Shown in pieces: positions 1-7,899 of a stretch of DNA of 64,000 bases (position 1 is its first letter; each line of letters begins with the position of its first letter). This DNA is from Streptomyces sp. NBC_01788 (GTDB taxonomy: Bacteria; Actinomycetota; Actinomycetes; Streptomycetales; Streptomycetaceae). Both the position numbers and the translations under genes were made by a program. Under the pieces are notes generated by a model. The model saw only the letters and a list, made by a program, of their open reading frames with translations. It was not told where the DNA came from and ran no database searches. The stretch lies in the NCBI RefSeq assembly GCF_035917575.1, contig NZ_CP109090.1, positions 2,976,001 through 3,040,000 of the forward strand. Reading direction: 5' to 3'.

Positions 1-677
1 TCACTCAGGTGCAGATGCAGCTCGTTGATCTTGTAGAGGGCGAGTTCGTCGATGTAGCGCTTGACCTGCGCGACGGTGAAGAAGTGCCGGGAGACGTCGA
101 GCATGGCGCCCCGGTAGGCGTAGCGCGGGCTGTCCTGGATGGTGCCGCCGGCGACCAGCCACGGGCCCGGCTGCACGGACTTCTTCTCGACGGCGGCGGG
201 CAGCAGCTGCCGCAGGGTCTGCACTCCGTGGAAGAGGCCGGCCGGCTCCCCCGCGGTGATCGTCACTCCGCTCGCCGCGCTGTCCAGCCGGTAGCCCTCG
301 GCGCCGTACGCCCCCTTGGCCAGCCGCAGGCGGATGCCGCCCTTGCCCTGGGTGGTCAGCGGCAGGCGGTAGCCGGTGGAGGGCCGCAGGACGTCCGCGA
401 GGTACTCGCCCACCCGGCGCGCCTCCGGGGAGCCGTCGACGCGGATGTGGGTGCCCGCCGTGACGCGGTACGGGTTTCCGCCCGCCTGGACGGAGGCCGG
501 GGCCGGGACCACCTGGCCCAGCGGTGTCGCGGCCGGCGCGGGCGCAGCCCCACCGGCGGGCGCCGCGCCCACGGCGAAGGCCCCGGCCGCGGCCACGAGC
601 AGCAGCGAACCCAGGGCCCGGCTGGTCCTGGGCATCCTCCGGATTCCGCGGGGAGTCGTGCTGTGGTGCCGTCTCAC
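1..677 (-). CDS. beta-N-acetylhexosaminidase, GH20 (N-terminal part; gene runs off the window)
   Basis: Secreted exo-enzyme that releases terminal N-acetylhexosamine from chitooligosaccharides. Reading leftward from a GTG at 677 there is an Arg-rich n-region and a hydrophobic signal segment (LGSLLLVAAAGAFAVGAA), then an Ala/Pro linker. The GH20 N-terminal domain follows, with VRVDGS-like strands and the phrase GLFHGVQTLRQLLP, running into the barrel start SPRYAYRGAMLDVSRHFF and INELHLHLS at the edge. The catalytic Asp-Glu pair lies outside the window. GTG 677 is preferred because GAAGGG lies about 9 nt upstream. The in-frame ATG at 635 has GGAGG directly touching it, which is too close. A dre-like site lies about 40 nt upstream, so DasR control by amino sugars is likely. 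Family call is secure, substrate inferred. Confidence 0.88.
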   Translation of the reverse strand, partial: MRRHHSTTPRGIRRMPRTSRALGSLLLVAAAGAFAVGAAPAGGAAPAPAATPLGQVVPAPASVQAGGNPYRVTAGTHIRVDGSPEARRVGEYLADVLRPSTGYRLPLTTQGKGGIRLRLAKGAYGAEGYRLDSAASGVTITAGEPAGLFHGVQTLRQLLPAAVEKKSVQPGPWLVAGGTIQDSPRYAYRGAMLDVSRHFFTVAQVKRYIDELALYKINELHLHLS

Positions 678-718
678 ATGCGCGCCCTTCGTTCGGCTCG
701 GGGACTCCACGGAGCCCC

Positions 719-734
719 GACGGTATAGACCACT
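719..734 (-). promoter_or_regulatory. DasR-type dre operator upstream of the hexosaminidase gene
   Basis: On the minus strand the 16-mer AGTGGTCTATACCGTC matches the dre consensus AGTGGTCTAGACCACT at 12 of 16 positions, with the left arm perfect. It sits about 42 nt upstream of the hexosaminidase start. DasR is the GntR-family repressor of chitin and GlcNAc genes in Streptomyces. The match is seen in sequence; binding is inferred. Confidence 0.7.
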
Positions 735-942
735 CTCCCGCAGATGCGGCGAAACAATCTCCCGATGACGGAAATCATCCAGAGCGACGGCAGGCGAGTC
801 CTGGACGACGGCGCCCGGGGCCCGCACACTCACGCTCGCCGGCATCGTCGCGGGCCTCCCCGAACGGCCCCACCGACACTCTCCTGCCCGAAATCGGGCA
901 GGTTTCTTGCGAAAGCCCGCCCCTTACTCCAGAATCCACCGG

Positions 943-1200
943 GTGCACGACGAACTTGTTGATCATCTGACGCGGTCCACGCCCCTGAACCGGGGCGAGG
1001 CACTCCGGGTGGTCCAGGACGTGCTCGCCTACTTCGACGAGACGACCGAGGGGTTCGTCCGTCGCCGCCACCGCGAACTCCAGGCCCAGGGCCTGGTGAA
1101 CGCGGAGATCTTCGAACGGATCGGGGCGGACCTGCAGTACCGCGCGGTGGCACCGCCGGAACTCTCCCTCCGGCAGCTGCGCCGGATCGTCTACGGCTGA
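943..1200 (+). CDS. small conserved hypothetical protein upstream of glmS
   Basis: An 85-residue acidic and basic protein (HDELVDHLTRSTPLNRGE ... SLRQLRRIVYG) with no recognisable domain, signal peptide or membrane segment. It is predicted all-helical. It ends 13 nt before glmS and points the same way, so the two are probably cotranscribed. The start is uncertain: GTG 943 was chosen, while an in-frame TTG at 907 would add 12 residues and has no better ribosome site. The C-terminal half with ERIGADLQYR looks like a structured helical bundle. Function is not recognised. The tight coupling to glmS suggests a role near amino-sugar supply, but that is inference only. Confidence 0.7.
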   Translation: MHDELVDHLTRSTPLNRGEALRVVQDVLAYFDETTEGFVRRRHRELQAQGLVNAEIFERIGADLQYRAVAPPELSLRQLRRIVYG

Positions 1201-1213
1201 GGGGTACCTGTAC

Positions 1214-3031
1214 ATGTGCGGAATCGTCGGATACATCGGCAAGCGTGACGTCGCTCCCCTGCTCCTGGAAGGCCTTCAGCGTCTGGAGTACCGCGGCTAC
1301 GACTCCGCGGGCATCGCCGTCACCTCGCCGAAGACGGCGGGTCTGAAGATGGTCAAGGCCAAGGGCCGGGTCCGCGACCTGGAGGCCAAGGTGCCGGCGC
1401 GCTTCAAGGGCACCACGGGCATCGCCCACACCCGCTGGGCCACCCACGGCGCCCCCTCCGACGTGAACGCCCACCCGCACATGTCGGCCGACAACAAGGT
1501 CGCCCTCGTGCACAACGGCATCATCGACAACGCCTCCGACCTGCGCCGCAAGCTTCAGGCGGACGGCGTGGAGTTCCTCTCCGAGACCGACACCGAGGTG
1601 CTCACCCACCTCATCGCCCGCTCCGAGGCGGAGACGCTGGAGGAGAAGGTCCGCGCCGCCGTCCGCATGGTCGAGGGCACCTACGGCATCGCCGTCCTGC
1701 ACGCCGATTTCCCCGACCGCATCGTGGTGGCCCGCAACGGCTCGCCGGTCGTGCTCGGCATCGGCGAGAAGGAGATGTTCGTCGCCTCCGACATCGCCGC
1801 GCTGGTCACCCACACCCGGCAGATCGTCACCCTCGACGACGGCGAGATGGCCACCCTCAAGGCCGACGACTTCCGTACGTACACCACCGAGGGCACCCGC
1901 ACCACCGCCGAGCCGACCACCGTGGAGTGGGAGGCGGCCTCCTACGACATGGGCGGCCACGACACCTACATGCACAAGGAGATCCACGAGCAGGCCGAGG
2001 CCGTGGACCGGGTGCTGCGCGGCCGGATCGACGACCGGTTCGCCACGGTGCACCTCGGCGGCATCAACCTCGACGCCCGCGAGGCGCGCGCGGTGCGCCG
2101 GGTGAAGATCCTCGGCTGCGGCACCTCCTACCACGCCGGCATGATCGGCGCCCAGATGATCGAGGAGCTGGCCCGCATCCCCGCCGACGCCGAGCCGGCC
2201 TCCGAGTTCCGCTACCGCAACGCGGTGGTCGACCCCGACACGCTGTACATCGCGGTCTCCCAGTCCGGTGAGACGTACGACGTGCTGGCGGCCGTGCAGG
2301 AGCTCAAGCGCAAGGGCGCGCGGGTGCTCGGCGTCGTCAACGTGGTGGGCTCCGCCATCGCCCGCGAGGCGGACGGCGGCATCTACGTCCACGCCGGGCC
2401 CGAGGTCTGCGTGGTGTCCACCAAGTGCTTCACCAACACCTGCGTCGCCTTCGCGCTGCTCGCCCTGCACCTGGGCCGCATCCGCGACCTGTCGGTGCGC
2501 GACGGCAAGCGGATCATCGAGGGACTGCGCAAGCTGCCTGAGCAGATCTCCGAGATCATGAAGCAGGAGGAGGAGATCGAGCGGCTGGCCCGGGACTACG
2601 CCGACGCGCGCTCGATGCTCTTCATCGGCCGGGTCCGGGGCTACCCGGTGGCCCGTGAGGCCTCCCTGAAGCTGAAGGAAGTCTCCTACATCCACGCCGA
2701 GGCCTACCCGGCCTCCGAGCTCAAGCACGGCCCGCTGGCCCTGATCGAGCCCGCCCTGCCGACGGTGGCGATCGTGCCGGACGACGACCTGCTGGAGAAG
2801 AACCGCGCGGCCATGGAGGAGATCAAGGCCCGCAGCGGCAGGATCCTCGCCGTCGCCCACCAGGAGCAGGAGAAGGCCGACCAGACGATCGTCGTGCCCA
2901 AGAACGAGGACGAGCTCGACCCCATCCTCATGGGCATCCCCCTCCAACTCCTCGCCTACCACACGGCCCTGGCCCTGGGCCGTGACATCGACAAGCCCAG
3001 GAACCTCGCCAAGTCGGTGACGGTGGAGTAG
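1214..3031 (+). CDS. glmS: glutamine--fructose-6-phosphate aminotransferase (isomerizing)
   Basis: Makes glucosamine-6-phosphate from fructose-6-phosphate and glutamine, the first step to UDP-GlcNAc for peptidoglycan. The protein has 605 residues, the normal length. The N-terminal class II glutamine amidotransferase domain begins MCGIVGYIG, so Cys2 becomes the catalytic N-terminal cysteine after Met removal. It continues with RLEYRGYDSAGIAV, HTRWATHG and HNGIIDN. Two SIS domains follow (ILGCGTSYHAG, SQSGETYDVLAA and ASLKLKEVSYIHAEAY), and the C-terminus ends DKPRNLAKSVTVE as in the family. GAGGGG precedes the ATG. It lies next to a hexosaminidase gene with a DasR site, so this looks like an amino-sugar locus. 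Streptomyces often carry a second glmS, so this may be the paralog. Confidence 0.97.
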   Translation: MCGIVGYIGKRDVAPLLLEGLQRLEYRGYDSAGIAVTSPKTAGLKMVKAKGRVRDLEAKVPARFKGTTGIAHTRWATHGAPSDVNAHPHMSADNKVALVHNGIIDNASDLRRKLQADGVEFLSETDTEVLTHLIARSEAETLEEKVRAAVRMVEGTYGIAVLHADFPDRIVVARNGSPVVLGIGEKEMFVASDIAALVTHTRQIVTLDDGEMATLKADDFRTYTTEGTRTTAEPTTVEWEAASYDMGGHDTYMHKEIHEQAEAVDRVLRGRIDDRFATVHLGGINLDAREARAVRRVKILGCGTSYHAGMIGAQMIEELARIPADAEPASEFRYRNAVVDPDTLYIAVSQSGETYDVLAAVQELKRKGARVLGVVNVVGSAIAREADGGIYVHAGPEVCVVSTKCFTNTCVAFALLALHLGRIRDLSVRDGKRIIEGLRKLPEQISEIMKQEEEIERLARDYADARSMLFIGRVRGYPVAREASLKLKEVSYIHAEAYPASELKHGPLALIEPALPTVAIVPDDDLLEKNRAAMEEIKARSGRILAVAHQEQEKADQTIVVPKNEDELDPILMGIPLQLLAYHTALALGRDIDKPRNLAKSVTVE

Positions 3032-3055
3032 CAGCCCCCTGTAGGTCGCCTCGCA

Positions 3056-3140
3056 GGGGCGCACCGAAGGGGCGCGGGGCTGCATCGACATGCGGCTCCG
3101 CCGCGTGGGCGCGACCAGCCCCCACGCACCCGCACGGGCA
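3056..3140. repeat. dispersed GC-rich intergenic repeat of the common Streptomyces type
   Basis: The stretch beginning AGGGGCGCACCG and containing GGGGCGCGGGGCTGCATC, TGCGGCTCCGCCGCG and GCGCGACCAGCCCCCACG resembles the short repeat found many times between Streptomyces genes, recognised from memory. It contains nested inverted repeats (CGGCTCCGCCG; GGGGCT/AGCCCC) and can fold into a long hairpin. It lies just after glmS and before a terminator. No protein is encoded. Confidence 0.55.
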
Positions 3141-3152
3141 GAACAAACAGAC

Positions 3153-3193
3153 CGGACCCCCACGTGTGCCTCCCACCACGCGGGGGTCCGTTT
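3153..3193. terminator. terminator between glmS and the convergent membrane-protein gene
   Basis: Perfect 9-bp arms CGGACCCCC (3153-3161) and GGGGGTCCG (3182-3190) with a 20-nt loop, followed by TTT. It lies between the glmS stop and the end of the oppositely oriented gene, so it may serve both. Confidence 0.75.
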
Positions 3194-3232
3194 CCGTGGC
3201 CGGGGAGCATCCCAACTCCCCAGCCCGCGCAG

Positions 3233-3799
3233 CTAACCGGTGGCCGTCACCCCCCGGCCCGCAGCGCGCCGCGGAAGTTCCGTGGGCCAGTGGGCGAGCG
3301 CCGCCGTCGCCGCGTACCAGGCGACCGCTCCCGCCGCCACGGCGAACCAGCCGCCCACCTTCGCCAGACCGCCGGTGTCGGCGAACCGTGCGATGGCGAG
3401 CAGCACCAGAGAGACGAAGAACAGACCGTAGGTGCCCTGGCCGAGGACATCGCCGCCGGCGAGCGTCAACGTCAGGGCCACGAGGGCGAACAGGAGCAGG
3501 AAGAGTCCCGCGCCGTTGGCGGACACCTGGCTTCCCGCCGAGACGGCCCAGGTGAACCAGAGGGCGCCAAGTGCGCCGTAGGCCGTACCGGTCGCGGTGT
3601 CGCGATCGCGGAAGGCCAGCAGTCCGGCGACGAACAGCGCGACGCCGCCCACATAGTGAGCGAGTGTCACCGCGTCGTTCGCCGTCACTCCGTTGATGAC
3701 TTCGGTGTACCCGAGGCCGAAGGCCAGCAGGGTCACACCGAGGGCGAGTCGGCCGAGGATGGTGGTCGTGGTGCTTCCCGCAGAGACGTCGTTGGCCAC
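3233..3799 (-). CDS. GPR1/FUN34/YaaH-like six-helix membrane protein
   Basis: A 188-residue integral membrane protein with six evenly spaced hydrophobic helices (e.g. LGRLALGVTLLAFGLGYTEV, YGALGALWFTWAVSA, GLFFVSLVLLAIARFA). The spacing and size fit the YaaH/SatP acetate-transporter family. The usual N-terminal NPAPLG motif is not obvious, here ILGRLALGV, so the family link is moderate. The start is GTG 3799 with AAGGGAG 8 nt upstream. The C-terminal tail is short and basic. It stands alone between two terminators or promoters. A role in acetate or other small-acid passage is possible but not shown. Confidence 0.7.
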   Translation of the reverse strand: MANDVSAGSTTTTILGRLALGVTLLAFGLGYTEVINGVTANDAVTLAHYVGGVALFVAGLLAFRDRDTATGTAYGALGALWFTWAVSAGSQVSANGAGLFLLLFALVALTLTLAGGDVLGQGTYGLFFVSLVLLAIARFADTGGLAKVGGWFAVAAGAVAWYAATAALAHWPTELPRRAAGRGVTATG

Positions 3800-3938
3800 G
3801 GCAAGCTCCCTTCATGCCTGCGCAGTTGTGCGGTGACCGGTATATGCCCTTCACAAGGGCACAAACACCTCTGCGTGCCGGTATTTTCGCGGAAACGTAC
3901 GCGCCGTGAAGAGAAGGGGAGTCAGCGGAGGGAGCCGG

Positions 3939-4466
3939 CTAGGGGATGACGACGACCGGCCGCTGCGCGCGCTTGGCGAGCCGGCCCGCCACCGAGCCGA
4001 ACAGGCGCCCCACGAGCCCGTGCGTGGAGCCCACGACGATCGCGTCCGCCTCGTACTCCTTGCCGACCTCTTCGAGTTCGTGGCAGATGTCGCCGCCGCG
4101 CTCGACGAGGATCCACGGCACCTCCGCCAGGTACTCCGCGCAGGCGAGTTCGAGGCCGAGGACCTCGGTGCGGTGGTCCGGCACGTCCACGAAGACGGGG
4201 GGCTCACACCCCGCCCACACCGTGGTGGGCAGCCGGTTGGCGACGTGGACGATGATCAGGCCCGAGTGGGTGCGATGCGCCATGCCGATCGCATAGGCGA
4301 GGGCACGTTCGCTGGAGGTGGACCCGTCGAAGCCGACGACGACGCCGTGCTTGAACGCCGGATCGCAGGGATGGCGTGACTCTTCCGCCGCCAGGGGATC
4401 GGCCGCCGTGGGGTCGGCGAGCGGTCGCTTGCGGTCCGCGGGTTCGAAGAATTCGTGACCGGCCAT
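3939..4466 (-). CDS. universal stress protein, UspA family
   Basis: A 175-residue single-domain USP. After a 40-residue polar N-terminus the fold begins HGVVVGFDGSTSSERALAY (the D of the ATP-binding loop) and ends VVGSTHGLVGRLFGSVAG followed by AKRAQRPVVVIP. The G-x-x-G and GS pieces of the nucleotide-binding loop are present, with a shorter spacing than in archaeal MJ0577. The ATG at 4466 was chosen as the first start giving only family-like sequence; no strong ribosome site is visible. It is likely cytosolic and induced by stress or oxygen limitation, by analogy with other actinobacterial USPs. Longer upstream extension lacks support. Confidence 0.88.
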   Translation of the reverse strand: MAGHEFFEPADRKRPLADPTAADPLAAEESRHPCDPAFKHGVVVGFDGSTSSERALAYAIGMAHRTHSGLIIVHVANRLPTTVWAGCEPPVFVDVPDHRTEVLGLELACAEYLAEVPWILVERGGDICHELEEVGKEYEADAIVVGSTHGLVGRLFGSVAGRLAKRAQRPVVVIP

Positions 4467-4819
4467 GGCTGTCTCGGCGAGGTGATCCTTTGTCGGGGAC
4501 GACAGTCTGCGGCGAAGCTGTGTCCGGGAATGGTCTTCCCGTCCCCATACCCCCAAGGGTACGGCGGCACGCCTCCTTAGCCCAGATCCCGCGCACTCTC
4601 CGTGGCGGTTCCCCGGAGCATGCACGAGCCACGCCCGTAACGCAATGGTTGCTGCCCCGTACAGGCGGTATGTGCGGGATTCACTTTCCGCGACGGGTGG
4701 GAACACGGTAGCGGAGGGCGCCGGCGGCCGGCCGCGGCGAGCCCGCCCCTGTGCCGCACAGTGACCGACCCCTGGAACACGCGTTGATCCCGGGGAGCCG
4801 CCGCAGTAGGGAGCACGCC
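4467..4819. other. intergenic region between divergent usp and the small membrane protein
   Basis: About 350 nt without a supported gene. It must hold the promoters for the two divergent genes. No clear DosR-type palindrome, tRNA or repeat was seen here. Confidence 0.6.
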
Positions 4820-5200
4820 GTGTCCGGACCTCGTACCGTTCCCGACCGAGGCCTGCCTCCCCCGCGGGACAGCGCGTCGGACACCGGGCAGGACACCGCG
4901 ACGCCCGGGGCCGCCACGGGCGACACCGCGGGCGAGGTGGTGCGCTGGGCCGCCTTCGCCTCCGCCCTCGTCCCCCTGGTCCTGCTCTGGTACGGCACGT
5001 CGTTCGCCGGCGCCGCCGGCACCGGCCTGGGTCTCGCGGCCGTCACCGGCGCCTGTGGCGTACTGCTGCGCCGCTGCGAGCGCGCGGCGGCCCGGCTCCG
5101 CGCCGAGGAACGCGCTGCGCACCACGGCCGCCACCACAGGACGGAACCCGGGGCACACCGGGGCGGTCGGGACCCGGGCGGAACGGCACCGGTCGGCTGA
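4820..5200 (+). CDS. small membrane protein upstream of adpA
   Basis: A 126-residue protein with a Pro-rich polar N-terminus and two closely packed hydrophobic segments around residues 40-80 (AFASALVPLVLLWYG and GLGLAAVTGACGVLL). A highly charged Arg/His-rich tail follows (RRCERAAARLRAEERAA). The GTG start at 4820 is set by AGGGAG six nt upstream. It lies just before the long adpA leader and is read in the same direction. A protein of this kind is found at the same place in S. coelicolor, from memory. Function is unknown; the tail could lie in the cytoplasm as a short coiled segment. Confidence 0.72.
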   Translation: MSGPRTVPDRGLPPPRDSASDTGQDTATPGAATGDTAGEVVRWAAFASALVPLVLLWYGTSFAGAAGTGLGLAAVTGACGVLLRRCERAAARLRAEERAAHHGRHHRTEPGAHRGGRDPGGTAPVG

Positions 5201-5578
5201 CCGGTTTTTGCGCACGCAGGCGCATCTTTTCAGCCAACTTCTCGAATCTGTGCATTCTCCGGCCGAAGCACCCCCCACCCCCCGTTCCACCTGCAAGGAA
5301 AGGGCCTCGGCGACCCCGCGCACCCTACGGGGATTGGCCACCACGACGAGGCGCACTTCCCTGCACGCTCCCCGAGTGCAACGCTTCGTGATCGAATGCT
5401 TCACGCCAAGTTGCCATGTCGACAATGTGCCGGGTGATGAACTGGCCAACACGGCACGGCGGGACGCAGTAGATTCGATCTTGACTGTCTTACGGCGGGG
5501 GACTCGTGCAGGACCGAGGGGAAACGTGCAGGAGCGACACAACCGAGGAGCCGCGACCACCGAGGGGGGCTTAGCAGT
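5201..5578 (+). promoter_or_regulatory. long adpA upstream region with a candidate AdpA site
   Basis: A 378-nt gene-free region ahead of adpA, as expected for this heavily controlled gene. On the minus strand TGGCGTGAAG (5399-5408) fits the AdpA consensus TGGCSNGWWY at nine of ten positions, so autoregulation is plausible. The region is less GC-rich than its surroundings near 5400-5500 (for example ATCTTGACTGTCTTACG). A G-rich ribosome site, GAGGGGGG, lies 10 nt before the ATG. A clear BldD box was not found. Confidence 0.5.
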
Positions 5579-6799
5579 ATGAGCCACGACTCCACTGCCG
5601 CGCCGGAAACGGCGGCCCGGAAGCTTTCCGGGCGACGCCGCAAGGAGATCGTCGCGGTGCTGCTGTTCAGCGGCGGCCCCATCTTCGAGAGTTCCATACC
5701 GTTGTCGGTGTTCGGGGTTGACCGCCAGGACGCCGGCGTACCGCGCTACCGACTGCTGGTGTGCGGGGGCGAGGACGGCCCCCTGCGGACCACCGGGGGC
5801 CTGGAACTCACCACGCCGAACGGCCTGGAGGCGATCTCACGGGCGGGCACGGTCGTCGTGCCGGCCTGGCGCTCGATCACCTCGCCGCCGCCGGCGGAGG
5901 CGCTCGACGCGCTGCGCCGTGCGCACGAGGAGGGGGCCCGCATCGTGGGCCTGTGCACCGGGGCGTTCGTACTCGCCGCGGCCGGCCTGCTGGACGGCCG
6001 GCCGGCGACCACGCACTGGATGTACGCGCCGACGCTGGCCAAGCGCTATCCGTCGGTGCACGTGGATCCCAGAGAGCTGTTCGTCGACGACGGCGACGTG
6101 CTGACGTCGGCGGGCACGGCGGCCGGAATCGACCTGTGCCTGCACATCGTGCGCTCGGACCACGGCAACGAGGCGGCGGGCGCGCTGGCCCGGCGGCTGG
6201 TGGTCCCGCCTCGCCGGAGCGGAGGCCAGGAACGCTACCTGGACCGCTCTTTACCGGAGGAGATCGGCGCCGACCCGCTCGCCGAGGTCGTCGCCTGGGC
6301 GCTGGAGCACCTCCACGAGCAGTTCGACGTGGAGACGCTGGCCGCGCGGGCGTACATGAGCCGGCGTACGTTCGACCGCCGCTTCCGTTCCCTGACCGGG
6401 AGCGCGCCGCTGCAGTGGCTGATCACCCAGCGGGTGCTCCAGGCGCAGCGGCTGCTGGAGACGTCCGACTACTCGGTCGACGAGGTGGCGGGCCGCTGCG
6501 GCTTCCGCTCCCCCGTGGCGCTGCGCGGCCACTTCCGGCGGCAGCTGGGTTCGTCCCCGGCGGCGTACCGGGCGGCCTACCGGGCACGGCGTCCGCAGAA
6601 CGAGCGGCAGGGCGACGGCGACCTCGCCTCGGGAACGGCCGGCATGCCGGGCGGCCCGGGACCGCACTCCGCGGCGCCCCCGGCCGGCCCCGTGTCGCCG
6701 CTGCCCTCCTTCCACCCGGAGAGCCAGGTTCCTCACCAGTCCCGCCGCACCGCGGCGGCGCTGTCGGTGAGCGTTCCGGGCCAGCGCGGCGGCTCCTGA
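5579..6799 (+). CDS. adpA: AdpA/BldH developmental master regulator (AraC family)
   Basis: Pleiotropic transcription factor for aerial growth and antibiotic genes. It has 406 residues, close to the family length. Residues about 20-200 form the DJ-1/PfpI-like glutamine-amidotransferase-fold dimerisation domain (VAVLLFSGGPIFESSIPLSVFG; GLCTGAFVLAAAGLLDGR; TTHW). Residues about 240-335 form the double HTH AraC DNA-binding domain (YMSRRTFDRRFRSLTGSAP; GFRSPVALRGHFRRQLG). The tail is Pro/Gly-rich. Codon 225 (6251-6253), in the linker between the domains, is TTA. This is the known mark that makes adpA translation depend on the bldA tRNA. It is followed by orn, as in S. coelicolor. Confidence 0.97.
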   Translation: MSHDSTAAPETAARKLSGRRRKEIVAVLLFSGGPIFESSIPLSVFGVDRQDAGVPRYRLLVCGGEDGPLRTTGGLELTTPNGLEAISRAGTVVVPAWRSITSPPPAEALDALRRAHEEGARIVGLCTGAFVLAAAGLLDGRPATTHWMYAPTLAKRYPSVHVDPRELFVDDGDVLTSAGTAAGIDLCLHIVRSDHGNEAAGALARRLVVPPRRSGGQERYLDRSLPEEIGADPLAEVVAWALEHLHEQFDVETLAARAYMSRRTFDRRFRSLTGSAPLQWLITQRVLQAQRLLETSDYSVDEVAGRCGFRSPVALRGHFRRQLGSSPAAYRAAYRARRPQNERQGDGDLASGTAGMPGGPGPHSAAPPAGPVSPLPSFHPESQVPHQSRRTAAALSVSVPGQRGGS

Positions 6800-6925
6800 C
6801 CCGCGACGGGCGGGCGGACGGACCTCCGGGTCCCGTCCACCCGCCCGTGCTGGCAGCGGCCGCTGTCGGACTAGGTCGCCGCACGGTCGGTCCGGGTCGC
6901 GGCGGGGCGCCGTAAGGTGAGACAC

Positions 6926-7534
6926 ATGAACGATCGCATGGTGTGGATCGACTGCGAGATGACCGGCCTCTCGCTGTCCGACGACGCGCTCATCGAGGTG
7001 GCCGCCCTCGTCACCGACTCCGAGCTGAACGTACTCGGCGAGGGAGTCGACATCGTCGTCCGGCCGCCGGACTCGGCGCTGGAGACGATGCCGGAGGTGG
7101 TGCGTGAGATGCACACCGCGTCCGGCCTGCTCGCCGAGCTGGCCGGCGGCACGACGCTCAAGGACGCCGAGGAGCAGGTCCTGGCCTACGTGCGGGAGCA
7201 CGTGAAGGAGCCCGGCAAGGCCCCGCTGTGCGGAAACTCGGTCGGCACCGACCGCGGCTTCCTGCTGCGCGACATGCCGGCGCTGGAGGGCTACCTGCAC
7301 TACCGGATCGTGGACGTGTCCTCGATCAAGGAGCTGGCCCGGCGCTGGTACCCGCGGGCGTACTTCAACAGCCCGGAGAAGAACGGCAACCACCGCGCCC
7401 TGGCCGACATCCGCGAGTCCATCGCGGAGTTGCGCTACTACCGCGAGGCCGTCTTCGTCCCGCAGCCCGGCCCCGACTCCGACACCGCCAAGGCGATCGC
7501 GGCGAAGCACGTCCTGCCTGCTCAGAAGGTCTAG
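6926..7534 (+). CDS. orn: oligoribonuclease
   Basis: 3'-to-5' exoribonuclease of the DEDDh family that clears 2-5-nt RNAs and, in bacteria using cyclic di-GMP, degrades pGpG. The 202 residues begin [17 protein letters not shown] (D and E of Exo I). They contain [16 protein letters not shown] (Exo II) and end with the Exo III block [18 protein letters not shown] carrying the H and D. The ATG at 6926 is used, with AAGGTGA about six nt upstream; a GTG nine nt earlier would lose this site. It lies just downstream of adpA. Orn links to the cyclic-di-GMP enzyme encoded at 34.1 kb. Loss of ornA delays development in S. coelicolor. Confidence 0.97.
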   Translation: MNDRMVWIDCEMTGLSLSDDALIEVAALVTDSELNVLGEGVDIVVRPPDSALETMPEVVREMHTASGLLAELAGGTTLKDAEEQVLAYVREHVKEPGKAPLCGNSVGTDRGFLLRDMPALEGYLHYRIVDVSSIKELARRWYPRAYFNSPEKNGNHRALADIRESIAELRYYREAVFVPQPGPDSDTAKAIAAKHVLPAQKV

Positions 7535-7644
7535 CGGGGTCCCTCGAAGGGGCGCCGCGAAACCTGTGCGCGAGCACCCCTTCGGACCCTGTAGACTTCT
7601 TCTCGGCCGGTCGGGGAAACCGCAGAATCCCTGTGACCGGTCAT

Positions 7645-7718
7645 GGTGGGTGTAGCTCAGCTGGTAGAGCACCTGGTTGTGGTCCAGGATGCCGCGGGTT
7701 CGAGTCCCGTCACTCACC
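7645..7718 (+). tRNA. tRNA-His (anticodon GTG)
   Basis: Cloverleaf with acceptor GTGGGTG/CACTCAC, D-arm AGCTCAGCTGGTAGAGC, anticodon loop TTGTGGT within CCTGG/CCAGG and T-arm GGGTTCGAGTCCC. The extra G at 7645 is the -1 guanosine typical of tRNA-His. No CCA is encoded. TAGACT at 7592-7597 could be its -10 element. Confidence 0.95.
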
Positions 7719-7725
7719 CTCCTCG

Positions 7726-7767
7726 AAGAGGCCGATGACCTGCAACAACAAGGTCATCGGCCTCTTT
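7726..7767 (+). terminator. rho-independent terminator after tRNA-His
   Basis: Perfect 15-bp stem AAGAGGCCGATGACC / GGTCATCGGCCTCTT with an 11-nt loop, running into TT. It starts eight nt after the tRNA. Confidence 0.95.
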
Positions 7768-7899
7768 CGTTCTCCTCATGCACAGCCGTGACGCCCGATG
7801 GCGGTAATATCAGCCGACTTTCCGGGGGGACGCGACGGCTGGGAGCCGGGTCGTCATGGACGACATCGCCCACCCCTCGGGCTTCTCGGAGGGGCATCC

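Noticed and set aside
830-3163. 777-codon open frame on the minus strand over glmS
   Set aside because: Antisense shadow of a high-GC gene; low-complexity Gly/Val/Arg/Leu translation and no domain.
4467-4819. DosR/OsdR-type operator before the universal stress gene
   Set aside because: No GGGAC-RGTCCC-like palindrome was found in the interval.
5201-5578. BldD box before adpA
   Set aside because: adpA is a known BldD target, but I could not find a convincing match to TNACNCWGNGTNA in this interval.
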